Assembly (NCBI GenBank): GCA_028285385.1
Contig: JANQPR010000095.1
Coordinates: 1-58,286 of the forward strand
Reading direction: 5' to 3'
DNA: 58,286 nt
Origin: Phycisphaera sp.
Lineage (GTDB): Bacteria; Planctomycetota; Phycisphaerae; Phycisphaerales; Phycisphaeraceae
In this document: piece after piece, positions 14,753 to 22,910 of the stretch
Layout of the letters: the number at the start of each line of letters is the position of its first letter
How positions within the stretch are numbered: the stretch's first letter is position 1
Notes under the pieces: generated by a model
Databases searched by the model: none
Told to the model about the DNA's origin: nothing
What the model saw: the letters and a program-made list of their open reading frames with translations, nothing else
Made by a program: the position numbers and the translations under genes

Positions 14753-15946
14753 ATGTCGGGACGAATAAATGTTACGGGGTACATCAAAATGGCAGACAGT
14801 CAGTCCAATACTCAGGCACAAATGGTGAAGTTTGTCCGGGAACGTGATTATGAGATGAAATGCGATCTGGGGTCGGGGTCGACCGGTAAGACTGTCTTGC
14901 TTTTCGACGACCAGATAGATGAGCACTTCGTATGCAAGAAGTACGCGCCACAATGGAAGACACAACAGAAAGAGTTGTATGAGAATTTTGTGCGGGAGAT
15001 CAAGCTATTGCACCGGGTGTTTCATGAGAACGTTGTCCGGGTATTTAACTACTATCTTTACCCGGCTCAGTACGTTGGCTACATATTGATGGAGTACGTC
15101 GATGGGCCGGACGTCGAAGAGTACATTGAGCAGCATCCCGAGAACATCAACGACGTGTTTCTGCAGGTGGTGGAAGGATTCGCGTACCTCGCAGAACGCG
15201 CCATCTTGCACCGCGATATTCGTCCGCAGAACATTCTCGTTGGACAGGATTCGAAAGTTAAGATTATAGACTTGGGGTTTGGGAAGCGCATCGAGATCTC
15301 AGGTGATTTCGACAAGAGTGTCGCGTTGAACTGGTGGTGTGAGACGCCGGCCGAATTCTCGGAGAAGCGGTACGACTTTCGAACAGAGGTTTACTTTGTT
15401 GGCAAGCTCTTCCAAAAGCTCATCGAGAACAATGGCATCTTACACTTCAAGTATCCGCTGGTGCTTGGTGAAATGTGTGATCACGAACCTGAAAAACGAG
15501 TTGGCACGTTCGAGGAGGTTCGCCGGCGAATCCGAAACGACAAGTTCCCTGAGTTCGAATTTTCGGATTCAGAACGGAAAGCGTATCAGGTATTCGTCGA
15601 ACAAGTCTGCGATTGTCTTGTAACGATTGACAGGACGGCCAAATTCCAAACGGACGAAGAAATAGCAGTCCGAAAACTCGAAGCGGTTTATAGAAGCGGA
15701 ATGTTGTCTGAGTTCGTGCCGAGAGTAGTGCTAGTCTTAGCTTGCTTCATAAACGGTACTTTCAGCTATCGACGAGATGGACAGATTGAGGTGAGTGCGC
15801 TTAAGAGCTTCCTTTCACTGTTTTCACAAGTTACAGAAGAGAGGCGGGGAATTGTATTCGCCAATCTATACACCAGACTCGGTGGAATCGAGCGGACGAC
15901 TCGGAAAGAACCACCGCCGATTGACGAAGATCAAGTACCCTTCTAG
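14753..15946 (+). CDS. Serine/threonine protein kinase-like protein (phage cargo gene)
   Basis: 397 residues; AT-richer than the phage core and the host. An N-terminal Hanks-type kinase domain is visible: glycine loop LGSGSTGKTVL (about 42-52), lysine in FVCKKY (K62), hinge LMEYVDGPD, catalytic loop HRDIRPQN (H153, D155, N160), DLG in place of DFG (D173) and YDFRTEVYFVGKLF. All key catalytic positions are kept, so activity is likely. The ~130 residues behind the kinase domain have no recognised family. There is no membrane segment, unlike PASTA kinases. In-frame methionines at 14789 and 14822 are alternative starts. It occupies the same slot as the DUF4062 and RelA/SpoT-like genes. Kinases in phages and defence islands can mediate abortive infection or exclusion, but the role here is inferred. 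Confidence 0.8.
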   Translation: MSGRINVTGYIKMADSQSNTQAQMVKFVRERDYEMKCDLGSGSTGKTVLLFDDQIDEHFVCKKYAPQWKTQQKELYENFVREIKLLHRVFHENVVRVFNYYLYPAQYVGYILMEYVDGPDVEEYIEQHPENINDVFLQVVEGFAYLAERAILHRDIRPQNILVGQDSKVKIIDLGFGKRIEISGDFDKSVALNWWCETPAEFSEKRYDFRTEVYFVGKLFQKLIENNGILHFKYPLVLGEMCDHEPEKRVGTFEEVRRRIRNDKFPEFEFSDSERKAYQVFVEQVCDCLVTIDRTAKFQTDEEIAVRKLEAVYRSGMLSEFVPRVVLVLACFINGTFSYRRDGQIEVSALKSFLSLFSQVTEERRGIVFANLYTRLGGIERTTRKEPPPIDEDQVPF

Positions 15947-16005
15947 GCGGGCCGGTACAGAGTTCTGGGCGTACAAGAACTCAGGCGGGAACAGACGGTC
16001 AGGGC

Positions 16006-16464
16006 TTACGCATAGTTTAAATGAGTGAAGATTTGAGTGAAGTTGTACCGTCGTGACGGTTGAAACCGGTGAATAGGCAAACCGACGTTGGCACAGGCCG
16101 TGCTTTTATAAGCGTCGGAACTAATGGCTTTCTTGCGTGTGTGTGAGGAATCATCGAGTTCGATCACACACGACGGCTTGAGGTCTGGCCACTCAGCTAT
16201 GACGAAATCGAAGTGTCGCGACTTCAGCCGGCTCCGTGCGGCCTGACGATCTTTCCAACTGTCCGAACGGCCGACGCGGATGACGTCTTCCATCCGGACC
16301 ATCACCATGACGACGACGGGCTTCCCTCGGAGGGCTTCGACGAGCTGCTGATAAAACCGAAGCTCGGTGTCGGTCAGGAGGCTCTTTCGAGCGTACAGGT
16401 TGTCGGTGTGAGCCGGTGCAGGTGGGGCTTTCGGCTTGCCGAAGATGAGGTCGAGCAGACCCAT
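16006..16464 (-). CDS. DUF2726 protein, copy 2 (PD-(D/E)XK-like nuclease fold)
   Basis: 152 residues from the ATG at 16464 (MGLLDLIFGKPK), with gggga upstream. The DUF2726 domain covers about residues 25-150: LTDTELRFYQQLVEAL, VRMEDVIRV, then SRHFDFVIAEW and CVIELDDSSH, and finally the IHRFQPSRRY region. The D...ExD arrangement and predicted fold resemble PD-(D/E)XK nucleases, although the lysine of the motif is not where it is usually found. A copy, now frameshifted, lies at 6086-6594 in the same place relative to the cargo gene, so it belongs to the phage module rather than to the host. It faces the cargo kinase gene and is divergent from the zinc-ribbon gene. Confidence 0.8.
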   Translation of the reverse strand: MGLLDLIFGKPKAPPAPAHTDNLYARKSLLTDTELRFYQQLVEALRGKPVVVMVMVRMEDVIRVGRSDSWKDRQAARSRLKSRHFDFVIAEWPDLKPSCVIELDDSSHTRKKAISSDAYKSTACANVGLPIHRFQPSRRYNFTQIFTHLNYA

Positions 16465-16516
16465 TCGTTTCCCCGGGGGTTCAGTGAAAAAGCGACGGAA
16501 GTTCGGCCCGCTGGTG

Positions 16517-16732
16517 ATGCCGTGTTGCGCGTGGTGCCTGACCTGGTTCACGCCGACGCGACGCGGCCATCATTTCTGCTCGGCGTCCTGCCGTCAACAG
16601 TCGTGGCGGTCCGGGAGGGCCCGATACGGTGTAACGCGAGTCGTTGTGCCTACGACGGCGGAAATTCTGAAAAAAACTTTCGGAGTCGCGTTTGCCCGTA
16701 AATGCCTGAGGCATCAGGGGTTCGATAACTGA
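16517..16732 (+). CDS. Small zinc-ribbon protein, copy 2 (intact)
   Basis: 71 residues from the ATG at 16517; an upstream in-frame ATG at 16436 would overlap the DUF2726 gene. The peptide has CxxC (C4, C7) and CxxxC (C21, C25) in MPCCAWCLTWFTPT...HHFCSASC, followed by a basic stretch and the conserved tail VPTTAEILKKTFG...RKCLRHQG. This suggests a small zinc-binding nucleic-acid protein. It is divergent from DUF2726 with 52 bases between starts, a pairing repeated at 6594/6654. The stop lies four bases before the dif-like site, so it is the last gene of the phage unit. Confidence 0.65.
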   Translation: MPCCAWCLTWFTPTRRGHHFCSASCRQQSWRSGRARYGVTRVVVPTTAEILKKTFGVAFARKCLRHQGFDN

Positions 16733-16736
16733 TCCA

Positions 16737-16764
16737 AGGTCTGATAATGAATGTTATGTATAAC
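16737..16764. other. dif-like Xer recombination site, right boundary of the inovirus unit
   Basis: The left arm aggtctgataa, a six-base centre tgaatg and the right arm ttatgtataac match the 11-6-11 layout of bacterial dif, including the inner ATAA...TTATG palindrome and the TTATGT start typical of XerD arms. The left arm is identical to that of the site at 6866-6893, the right arm is not. This fits a phage-chromosome junction in which this copy keeps the chromosomal XerD arm. Called by eye; the true dif of this organism is not known to me. Confidence 0.6.
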
Positions 16765-16834
16765 CGTGCACTGGGCTGAGGGGCTGGAATCGCTGTTTCC
16801 GGCGGCTTGGCTGTGTGGGTGCGTTCCGTTGGTC

Positions 16835-19111
16835 TCACCGCCGCCGTCGTCGGGACCCGCAACTCACGGCGGGACCCACCAAGGCCAGCCATGCTCCGCC
16901 AGCCGGCTCCGGGACGACGCGAGCGGACAAACCCGGTGCGGCGGTCGACCCCCATTCCTGCAGCACCACGTCCAGCTCGCGTTGGCCCACGAAGTCGCCA
17001 GTCGGCCGCTGATTGATCCACGGGCCGGTCAGGTTCGTTGGCGTCTGGCCCCAGTTGAACAGCACGAGGTCGAGGTCGCCTTGCTCGACCTGCCCGTTGT
17101 CGTTGTAGTCCCCGAACACCGGGAGCGCGTCGGCCAGGTCGATCACGAGCATCGCGGTCAGCCGGGCGCTGTCGCTGCGTTCGAGCGCCGCCCAGACCGC
17201 GACCCGGCCGGCGTCGTCCAGGTACCGCGGCCGGCCGTCCTGCCCGCTCGTGCTCTCCGCGCCGATTTCGTTGCCCGGGAGTTCCGCGATGGTGGCGCTG
17301 AGCACGGTGAACTCGTCGGTGACGAACGGCTCACCCGGAAAGAGGCTGAGCGTCACCGTGTCGCCGGTCTGCAACACGGGTCGTAGCGCGTCCGTCTCGA
17401 ACTCGTGCACGAACACGCCGGCGATTGGGTCCACCACGCCCGGTTCGGGCTCGGGGGCCGCGGGGTCGGTCAGGGTGGCGGCGAACACGAGGTCGCCCGT
17501 CGGGCCGGTCGCGATCCGGCCGAACTCGTCGAAGAGCAACCCGCCCGGCGCAACCTGCCCGGTCTGAGCCAACGCGACCGCGCCCTGCCCGGCGCGGTAC
17601 CGCCCGACCGCCTCGAAGACTTGCGCCGCTTGGCCCGGCGGCGGGATCAGTGCGCTGCGGAAGAACACCTCGCCCGCGTCCGACACGACCGGGTCCGACA
17701 GCGAGCTGACCCGGCGCGGCGTCTCGGGCAACGACGGGCCCGCGGCACCGGGAACGGCCGGCAGTTCGTCCTGATTCCGGACGATGTAGGTCAGTTCGTC
17801 GGCGGCGGGATTGTCGGGATCGCTGGGGTCGGGCGTGTGCAGCACGAGGCCCCCGAGTGAGATGTCATTTTCGTCGATCACGTCGGCCGCGAACACGGTC
17901 TGCCCGAGCCCGTTCACCGAGAGCCCGGCGCGCGGGTTGCCCAGCCGGTAGCCGGGCATGGCCGGGTCGTTCAACGGCTGCCCCGAAAACACAAGCGGAC
18001 GACCGGCGACCGGCTGGGCGGCGTTGTCCGGGTCGAGCCGCAACTCGACGATGGCCTCGGTGCTGCCGACGATCGTGTCCAGACCCGGGGTGCCGAAGTT
18101 GTCGCCGCCTTCTTCCCGGAGGCCGACCGAGGTGCGGAATACCACGCGTCCGTCGGGGGCCAGCACAAAGCCCTGACGCTCCGGCACCAGCGCGTACTCG
18201 GCTTCGGGCACCGCGTCGGGGAAGGTCTGAAAGTAGTTCGGCAGCGCGGATCGCGGCAGAGCATTCAACGCCGCCGCGGCATTGGGGATCGGCGCGCCGT
18301 GCCGGGCGATCTGGCGTGGCGTCGGGTTGGGGTCGGCCGGTGTCGTCGCCGGAGTGAGCCAGATGCCCGCGTCGGTTGGCTGAGTTGGGTTGTCCAGCGC
18401 GCTGCGAAACAACACCTGTCCGGCGTCGTTGAACCGTGGCCAATCGAACTCACCCCCGACCCCGGACGCCGGATACAGCACCCCGCCCGGCAGCGGTTGG
18501 CCGCCCACGTCGGTCGCCGGCGTACCCGAGACGACCACCGGTAGCGCGTTGGGGTTCCCCGGGACGAAACGGAACAGCCCGTAAGAAAGAACAAAGCCGC
18601 CCTGTTCAAAACGCCCCCCGAGGAGCACGTCCCCCTGCGCGTTGCCCACCATCGGGATCTCCGGCTGGCCCAGCGAGAACAACGTCTGCCCAAACGGCAC
18701 GCCCGGCAGCCCCCTGCCGTTGCGCGTCAACGTTGTGACGTCCGCGTCGAATGGCGCGTTCGAAAAACTCGCGCCCGGCGTCCCACGGTAGAGCCCGACG
18801 TTGTCGCGCTCGGTCACGGTGTCGCCGAACAGCGGATTGGTGAACACCAAGCCTTCGCCGGCCAGCGAGACCGGCGGGCCGTCGGCCCCGGGCACGGTGT
18901 TGTTGAAGAACTCCGGGAACGCCCCGCCGACCGTGATCGGCTGTCCCGCGAGCGCGACGACCTCGACCGGGACGTCGCGCCCCGCGTCGGCGTGACCGGC
19001 TTGAAGCGCCGTGAAGCACACCGCGGCCGACAACAACCATCGGCCGCCCCGCTGGTGTGGTCTCGTCCGTCGTCTGGCTTTCTCCCGGTCCGCCGGATGG
19101 AACAGATGCAT
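16835..19111 (-). CDS. Large secreted protein with dockerin-like repeat and PEP-CTERM anchor
   Basis: 758 residues from the ATG at 19111; an in-frame start at 19177 is less likely. The N-terminus has a basic n-region and a hydrophobic segment (LLSAAVCFTALQAGHADA) typical of export. The long middle consists of repeated beta-rich segments of the kind LVFTNPLFGD, ...VFRTSVGL... and GEVFFRSAL, similar to NxxGxxAF-type tandem repeat proteins of planctomycetes. Near the end a dockerin-like calcium loop (FGDYNDNGQVEQGDLDLVL) and a second loop (FVGQRELDVVLQEWG) are followed by VVPEP, a hydrophobic helix and an Arg-rich tail. It is probably a cell-surface protein; its ligand is unknown. It is the first host gene right of the prophage. 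Confidence 0.75.
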   Translation of the reverse strand: MHLFHPADREKARRRTRPHQRGGRWLLSAAVCFTALQAGHADAGRDVPVEVVALAGQPITVGGAFPEFFNNTVPGADGPPVSLAGEGLVFTNPLFGDTVTERDNVGLYRGTPGASFSNAPFDADVTTLTRNGRGLPGVPFGQTLFSLGQPEIPMVGNAQGDVLLGGRFEQGGFVLSYGLFRFVPGNPNALPVVVSGTPATDVGGQPLPGGVLYPASGVGGEFDWPRFNDAGQVLFRSALDNPTQPTDAGIWLTPATTPADPNPTPRQIARHGAPIPNAAAALNALPRSALPNYFQTFPDAVPEAEYALVPERQGFVLAPDGRVVFRTSVGLREEGGDNFGTPGLDTIVGSTEAIVELRLDPDNAAQPVAGRPLVFSGQPLNDPAMPGYRLGNPRAGLSVNGLGQTVFAADVIDENDISLGGLVLHTPDPSDPDNPAADELTYIVRNQDELPAVPGAAGPSLPETPRRVSSLSDPVVSDAGEVFFRSALIPPPGQAAQVFEAVGRYRAGQGAVALAQTGQVAPGGLLFDEFGRIATGPTGDLVFAATLTDPAAPEPEPGVVDPIAGVFVHEFETDALRPVLQTGDTVTLSLFPGEPFVTDEFTVLSATIAELPGNEIGAESTSGQDGRPRYLDDAGRVAVWAALERSDSARLTAMLVIDLADALPVFGDYNDNGQVEQGDLDLVLFNWGQTPTNLTGPWINQRPTGDFVGQRELDVVLQEWGSTAAPGLSARVVPEPAGGAWLALVGPAVSCGSRRRRR

Positions 19112-19195
19112 GCGAAAAGTAGACGCGCTGCCCCTCCCTGCGTCAAGGAAAAACCGGCCTCCCCGCGCAGAACTCACGGGCGTCCGCCGCCCCGC

Positions 19196-21037
19196 TCAGA
19201 CCCGGAAGATCGCCCCGAGTTTCTTGCCCATCAGCACGCTCGCGCCGACCAGCGTCACCGTCAGCAACGCCATGCCCCAGACTCCCATCGCGCTGGCGAT
19301 GTACGGCCCGTCACCCAATCGGTTGAAGAGCGTCCAGATCGCCTTGGTAATCGGGTAGTGCGGCTCCTTCTCGGCCAGGATCAACGAGTCGGACACCTCG
19401 AGCATCGCGAAGCTGAACACCAGGATGCCGCCGGCGATCAGGTTCGCCAGGATCAACGGCACGACCACGCGCCGGATGGCGGTCATGGGCGACGCGCCGA
19501 GGTTCAGCGCCGCTTCTTCGAGGTCGCCGGAGGTCTGTTCGAGCCCGGCGGCGGCGGACCGCAGGATGTAGGGCAGCCGGCGGATGGTGTACGCGATCAC
19601 CAGGAACACGAGCGGGTTGGGCGTCCCGCCGCGCACCGCGAACAACGAGCCGAGCTGGTGCCACACGCTCGACGGGTCGCCGCCGGCCAACGTGTCCTGG
19701 AACCACGAGGAGAGCTCCGGGAACGGCCAGTGCAGCGACATCGCGACGTAGCCGAACGCCATTACCAGCCCGGGCACCGCCAGCGGCAGCATCCCCAGCG
19801 CGTCGAGCGCCCAGCCGCCCTTCACCTTGCAGCGCACGGTCAGGTACGCGATGCACAACCCGAGCACGATGCAGAGCACCATCGCCGCGCTGGCGTAGAT
19901 CAACGAGTTGAAAATCGACGTCATAGCCAACTCGTGCGTCAGCGCCCCCTCGTAATGCGCCAACGTCAACTCACGCGGCAGCACCGACCGGTACCACGAG
20001 CCGTCGACGGCCAGCGACGAGAACACCACGCCCAGGTGCGGCAACACCGCGAGGAACGTCACGGCCACAAAGAACGCCGCGGCACCGAAACCCTTCCAGC
20101 CCGTGAGCCGCAGCTCGCTAACAGCGGCGGTCGCTTTGCTTTGCATCGCGTAGGCGCGACCCCCGAACGCAAACTTGCCCAGCAGGTAGAGCCCCACCGC
20201 GGCAATCAGCATCACCACCACCAGCGCGTACGGCCGCGGATTGCTCTCGATCTCCTGCAGCCCGTAGAACACCTGCACCGGCGTCACGGTCTTGTACTCG
20301 AACATCAGCGGCGTGCCGAGCTCGGTGAAGCTCCAGATGAACACGATCGTCGCTCCCGCAAAGACGCCGGGAAGGATCAAGGGGAACGTGCACTTCCAGA
20401 AACGCTTCCACCGCGACGCGCCGAGGTTCTGCGCCGCCTCGTCCAGCGACGGGTCGAGGTTCGCCAGCGCCGCGGTGATGTTCAGGTACAGGATCGGGTA
20501 GAGGTGCAACGCCTCCATCAGCACGACCGCACAGAACCGCCCCCCCACCGCCCCGCCGAGGAAGTCGATGCCCGGCCCGTCCGCGTCGATCAGCCCGAGG
20601 TTCATTAGCAGCGTGTTGATCGCGCCGAAGCGCCCGAGCAGCGCCTGCAGCCCGATCGCCCCGACGAACGGCGGCAGGATCAACGGCACCAGCACCAGCG
20701 ACGTGATCGCGGCCTTCCCCGGGAACGCGTACCGCGCCGCGATCACGGACATCGGCAGCGTCACGACCAGGCACAACGCCGTCGTACACACCGCGATCAT
20801 GAACGCGTTGACCAGCCCGGCCCGGTACAGCGGGTCGCGCAGCACGCCGACGCCCTCGCCGACGAAGTAACGCAGCGTGAAGCCGCCGTCCTCGTCGCGG
20901 AACCCCTGGACCACGGTCAGCCCGATCGGCCAGAGCAGGAACACGCCGAGGATCAGCAGCAGCAGCGCGAACAGGCTGTAGCGGTACAGGTCCCGCGTCC
21001 TGCCGTACATCCGCGTGGCATGGGCTTGGTCGCTCAT
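19196..21037 (-). CDS. ABC transporter permease with two fused membrane domains (iron(III)/thiamine type)
   Basis: 613 residues from the ATG at 21037 (MSDQAHATRMYGR). There are about 12 membrane helices in two halves, each with a binding-protein-dependent permease EAA loop: DEAAQNLGASRWKRFWKCTFPLILPG in the first (shown only in part: EAAQNLGASRWKRF) and EEAALNLGASPMTAI in the second. Such two-domain permeases (FbpB, ThiP, PhnV-like) import Fe3+, thiamine, phosphonate or similar solutes. No ATPase or binding protein is adjacent inside the window, so the substrate cannot be told from context. The gene is convergent with no neighbour; the 230 bases upstream separate it from the divergent GGDEF gene. 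Confidence 0.85.
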   Translation of the reverse strand: MSDQAHATRMYGRTRDLYRYSLFALLLLILGVFLLWPIGLTVVQGFRDEDGGFTLRYFVGEGVGVLRDPLYRAGLVNAFMIAVCTTALCLVVTLPMSVIAARYAFPGKAAITSLVLVPLILPPFVGAIGLQALLGRFGAINTLLMNLGLIDADGPGIDFLGGAVGGRFCAVVLMEALHLYPILYLNITAALANLDPSLDEAAQNLGASRWKRFWKCTFPLILPGVFAGATIVFIWSFTELGTPLMFEYKTVTPVQVFYGLQEIESNPRPYALVVVMLIAAVGLYLLGKFAFGGRAYAMQSKATAAVSELRLTGWKGFGAAAFFVAVTFLAVLPHLGVVFSSLAVDGSWYRSVLPRELTLAHYEGALTHELAMTSIFNSLIYASAAMVLCIVLGLCIAYLTVRCKVKGGWALDALGMLPLAVPGLVMAFGYVAMSLHWPFPELSSWFQDTLAGGDPSSVWHQLGSLFAVRGGTPNPLVFLVIAYTIRRLPYILRSAAAGLEQTSGDLEEAALNLGASPMTAIRRVVVPLILANLIAGGILVFSFAMLEVSDSLILAEKEPHYPITKAIWTLFNRLGDGPYIASAMGVWGMALLTVTLVGASVLMGKKLGAIFRV

Positions 21038-21267
21038 CGGGGGCAATGTAGCGGCTGCCGTGACCGGCAGCGTCACGGATAACCATGCGACGGATTCTCG
21101 GCCGGATCGGTCTCGCCCCCATGAAGCCTTGCGGGTTGTGCGGGCTGCTCGTCCGGGGCACGGGGCGTCCCCCCATACCCGGTGCGATCCCGGAGAAGTC
21201 GCTTTGACTCGGTTGCGCGTTCCCCGATGTCCGCGTCTGTCGGGGGGAGGCTGCCGGGAGCCAACGC

Positions 21268-22860
21268 ATGGGTACCGCTACCTCCTATCGCGTACTGCTT
21301 GTCGAGGATGACCCGCTGCAGCTCCGGCTGTTGACGCGGCAGTTGGAGAAAGACGGCCCACGGTTCGACGTCACGCCCGTGTACTCCGTCGAGCAGTTCA
21401 CGCAGCGCGTCGCGAGCACGGAACCGTTCGACGCGGTGATCCTGGACTACCATTTGGGCCCGAGTCACGACGCACCCAACGCGTCCGACCTGTTGCGTCG
21501 TCACGCGCAGCGGCTTGGCGAGACGGCGGTGGTCGTCGTCTCCGCGAGCCAAACGCAGGACGTCGTGATCGAGACGCTGCGCCGCGGCGCGTGCGACTTC
21601 CTGCCCAAGGACCAGGCGCTGCAGCCGGGGACACTGTCGAGCTGCCTGTCGAACGCGATCTCCGCGTCGCGCCGCAGCCTCGCGGAGCGCCGGCGGGTCG
21701 AGCGTCGCTGCCGCAAGCTCAGCCGTCTGGCCGAGACCGACCCACTGACGCAGGTGCCGAACCGGCATTACTACAACCGCTGCGTCCGCGAGGGCAAGTG
21801 GCGCCGCGATCGCCGGCGCCACACGTGCGCGATCGTCGATATAGACCTGTTCAAGCGGGTGAACGACACGCACGGACACGCCGTCGGGGACGCCGTGCTC
21901 CGCGAGGTCGCGCGGCGCCTCCAGGCCGAGTTGCCCCACGACGCGACGCTGGTGCGCTGGGGCGGCGAAGAGTTCGCGGTCGTGCTGGGGTGCCGGCGGA
22001 CCAGCGACGGCTTCGCCTGGGCAGAGCGCGTGCGGTGCGCGATCGCCGACACACCGATCCAAGGCGGCGACGGCGTGGCGCCGCTGCGGCTTACCTTGAG
22101 CATCGGGTGCGGGCGGCCAGGGTTACTCCGCGACGGACGCCCGGATTTCCGCGCCGCCGACGCCGCGCTCTACGTCGCCAAGCGCATGGGCCGAAACACC
22201 GTCGTCACCCCCGGCCTGCGTCGGCTCTACCGCGCGGTGCGACAGACCCGTCGACACGCCCACGGATTGACGCTGGCGGAGCAGCACACCCGTCTGGTCC
22301 GGCGGCTGGCGTCGCCAAAGCACCCGGTCCGCGACGAACACGTCGGGCCGCATTGCCGACAGGTATCCGTGCTGGCCACCAGTTTGGCGTGCCGGCTCGG
22401 GATGGCGGCCCACGGGGTCCGCTGGGTCCGCGTCGCCGCCGTGCTCCACGACATCGGCAAGGCCGCGGTACCCGAACGCATCCTCGCCAAGCCCGGGCGG
22501 CTCAGCTCGAACCAGTGGGCGCTCGTCAACCAGCACGCCGCCGTCGGCGCCTGGATCGCCACCCAACTCGGGGCGCCGCGCGCGGTCGCGTGGCTGGTCC
22601 GTCACCACCACCAACGCTTCGACGAACCCACGCCGGCGCCACCCCCGGGCGTCAACGCCGACACGGCCCGCCGCGCGCTGGGGGCTCTGAGCCTGGCCGA
22701 CGCCGCGGTCACGATGCGCACCGAGCGGCCGTACGCGCCGGCGCGCCCGCACGACGAGGTCGTCGCCGAAGTCACCCGACTCGCCGGCCAGCAGTTCGCC
22801 CCCGACGCCGTCCGCACGCTGTCGCAGATGCGTCACCGACCACTGACACGCGCCGCCTGA
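21268..22860 (+). CDS. Receiver - GGDEF - HD domain signalling protein
   Basis: 530 residues. Residues 8-125 are a receiver domain (LLVEDD, phospho-acceptor D60 in VILDYHLG, a lysine near FLPKD). Residues about 150-320 are a diguanylate cyclase domain with an intact GGEEF signature (232-236) and the DIDLFKRVNDTHGH substrate region. Residues about 345-520 are an HD domain (HDIGK, H394-D395, and a later HHH). The HD part is HD-GYP-like, but the HHERxDGxGYP motif is replaced by HHHQRFDEPTP, so cyclic di-GMP hydrolysis is doubtful. The protein probably makes cyclic di-GMP on phosphorylation. A PilZ-like gene follows by 50 bases, supporting this. Confidence 0.88.
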   Translation: MGTATSYRVLLVEDDPLQLRLLTRQLEKDGPRFDVTPVYSVEQFTQRVASTEPFDAVILDYHLGPSHDAPNASDLLRRHAQRLGETAVVVVSASQTQDVVIETLRRGACDFLPKDQALQPGTLSSCLSNAISASRRSLAERRRVERRCRKLSRLAETDPLTQVPNRHYYNRCVREGKWRRDRRRHTCAIVDIDLFKRVNDTHGHAVGDAVLREVARRLQAELPHDATLVRWGGEEFAVVLGCRRTSDGFAWAERVRCAIADTPIQGGDGVAPLRLTLSIGCGRPGLLRDGRPDFRAADAALYVAKRMGRNTVVTPGLRRLYRAVRQTRRHAHGLTLAEQHTRLVRRLASPKHPVRDEHVGPHCRQVSVLATSLACRLGMAAHGVRWVRVAAVLHDIGKAAVPERILAKPGRLSSNQWALVNQHAAVGAWIATQLGAPRAVAWLVRHHHQRFDEPTPAPPPGVNADTARRALGALSLADAAVTMRTERPYAPARPHDEVVAEVTRLAGQQFAPDAVRTLSQMRHRPLTRAA

Positions 22861-22910
22861 CGACGGCGCGGCGGGATCTGTCCCAGAGATGTTCCGTTCG
22901 GAGGCAACGC

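Larger units (their letters stand above)
6866..16764. mobile_element. Inovirus prophage (apparently complete unit)
   Basis: A unit of about 9.9 kb between two dif-like sites. It carries, all on the plus strand, a candidate origin region, a small ssDNA-binding-like gene, rep, coat-type genes, a pIII-like gene, a pVI-like gene, zot and a secretin. A cargo kinase follows, with a divergent DUF2726/zinc-ribbon pair at the end. No integrase gene is present, which fits integration by the host XerCD recombinase as known for many filamentous phages. Remnants of related units lie to the left (3349-6863). Confidence 0.8.

Noticed and set aside
18992-20608. A 538-residue open frame on the plus strand opposite the permease
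   Set aside because: Arg/His/Gln/Glu-rich, no fold, antisense to a clear membrane protein gene.
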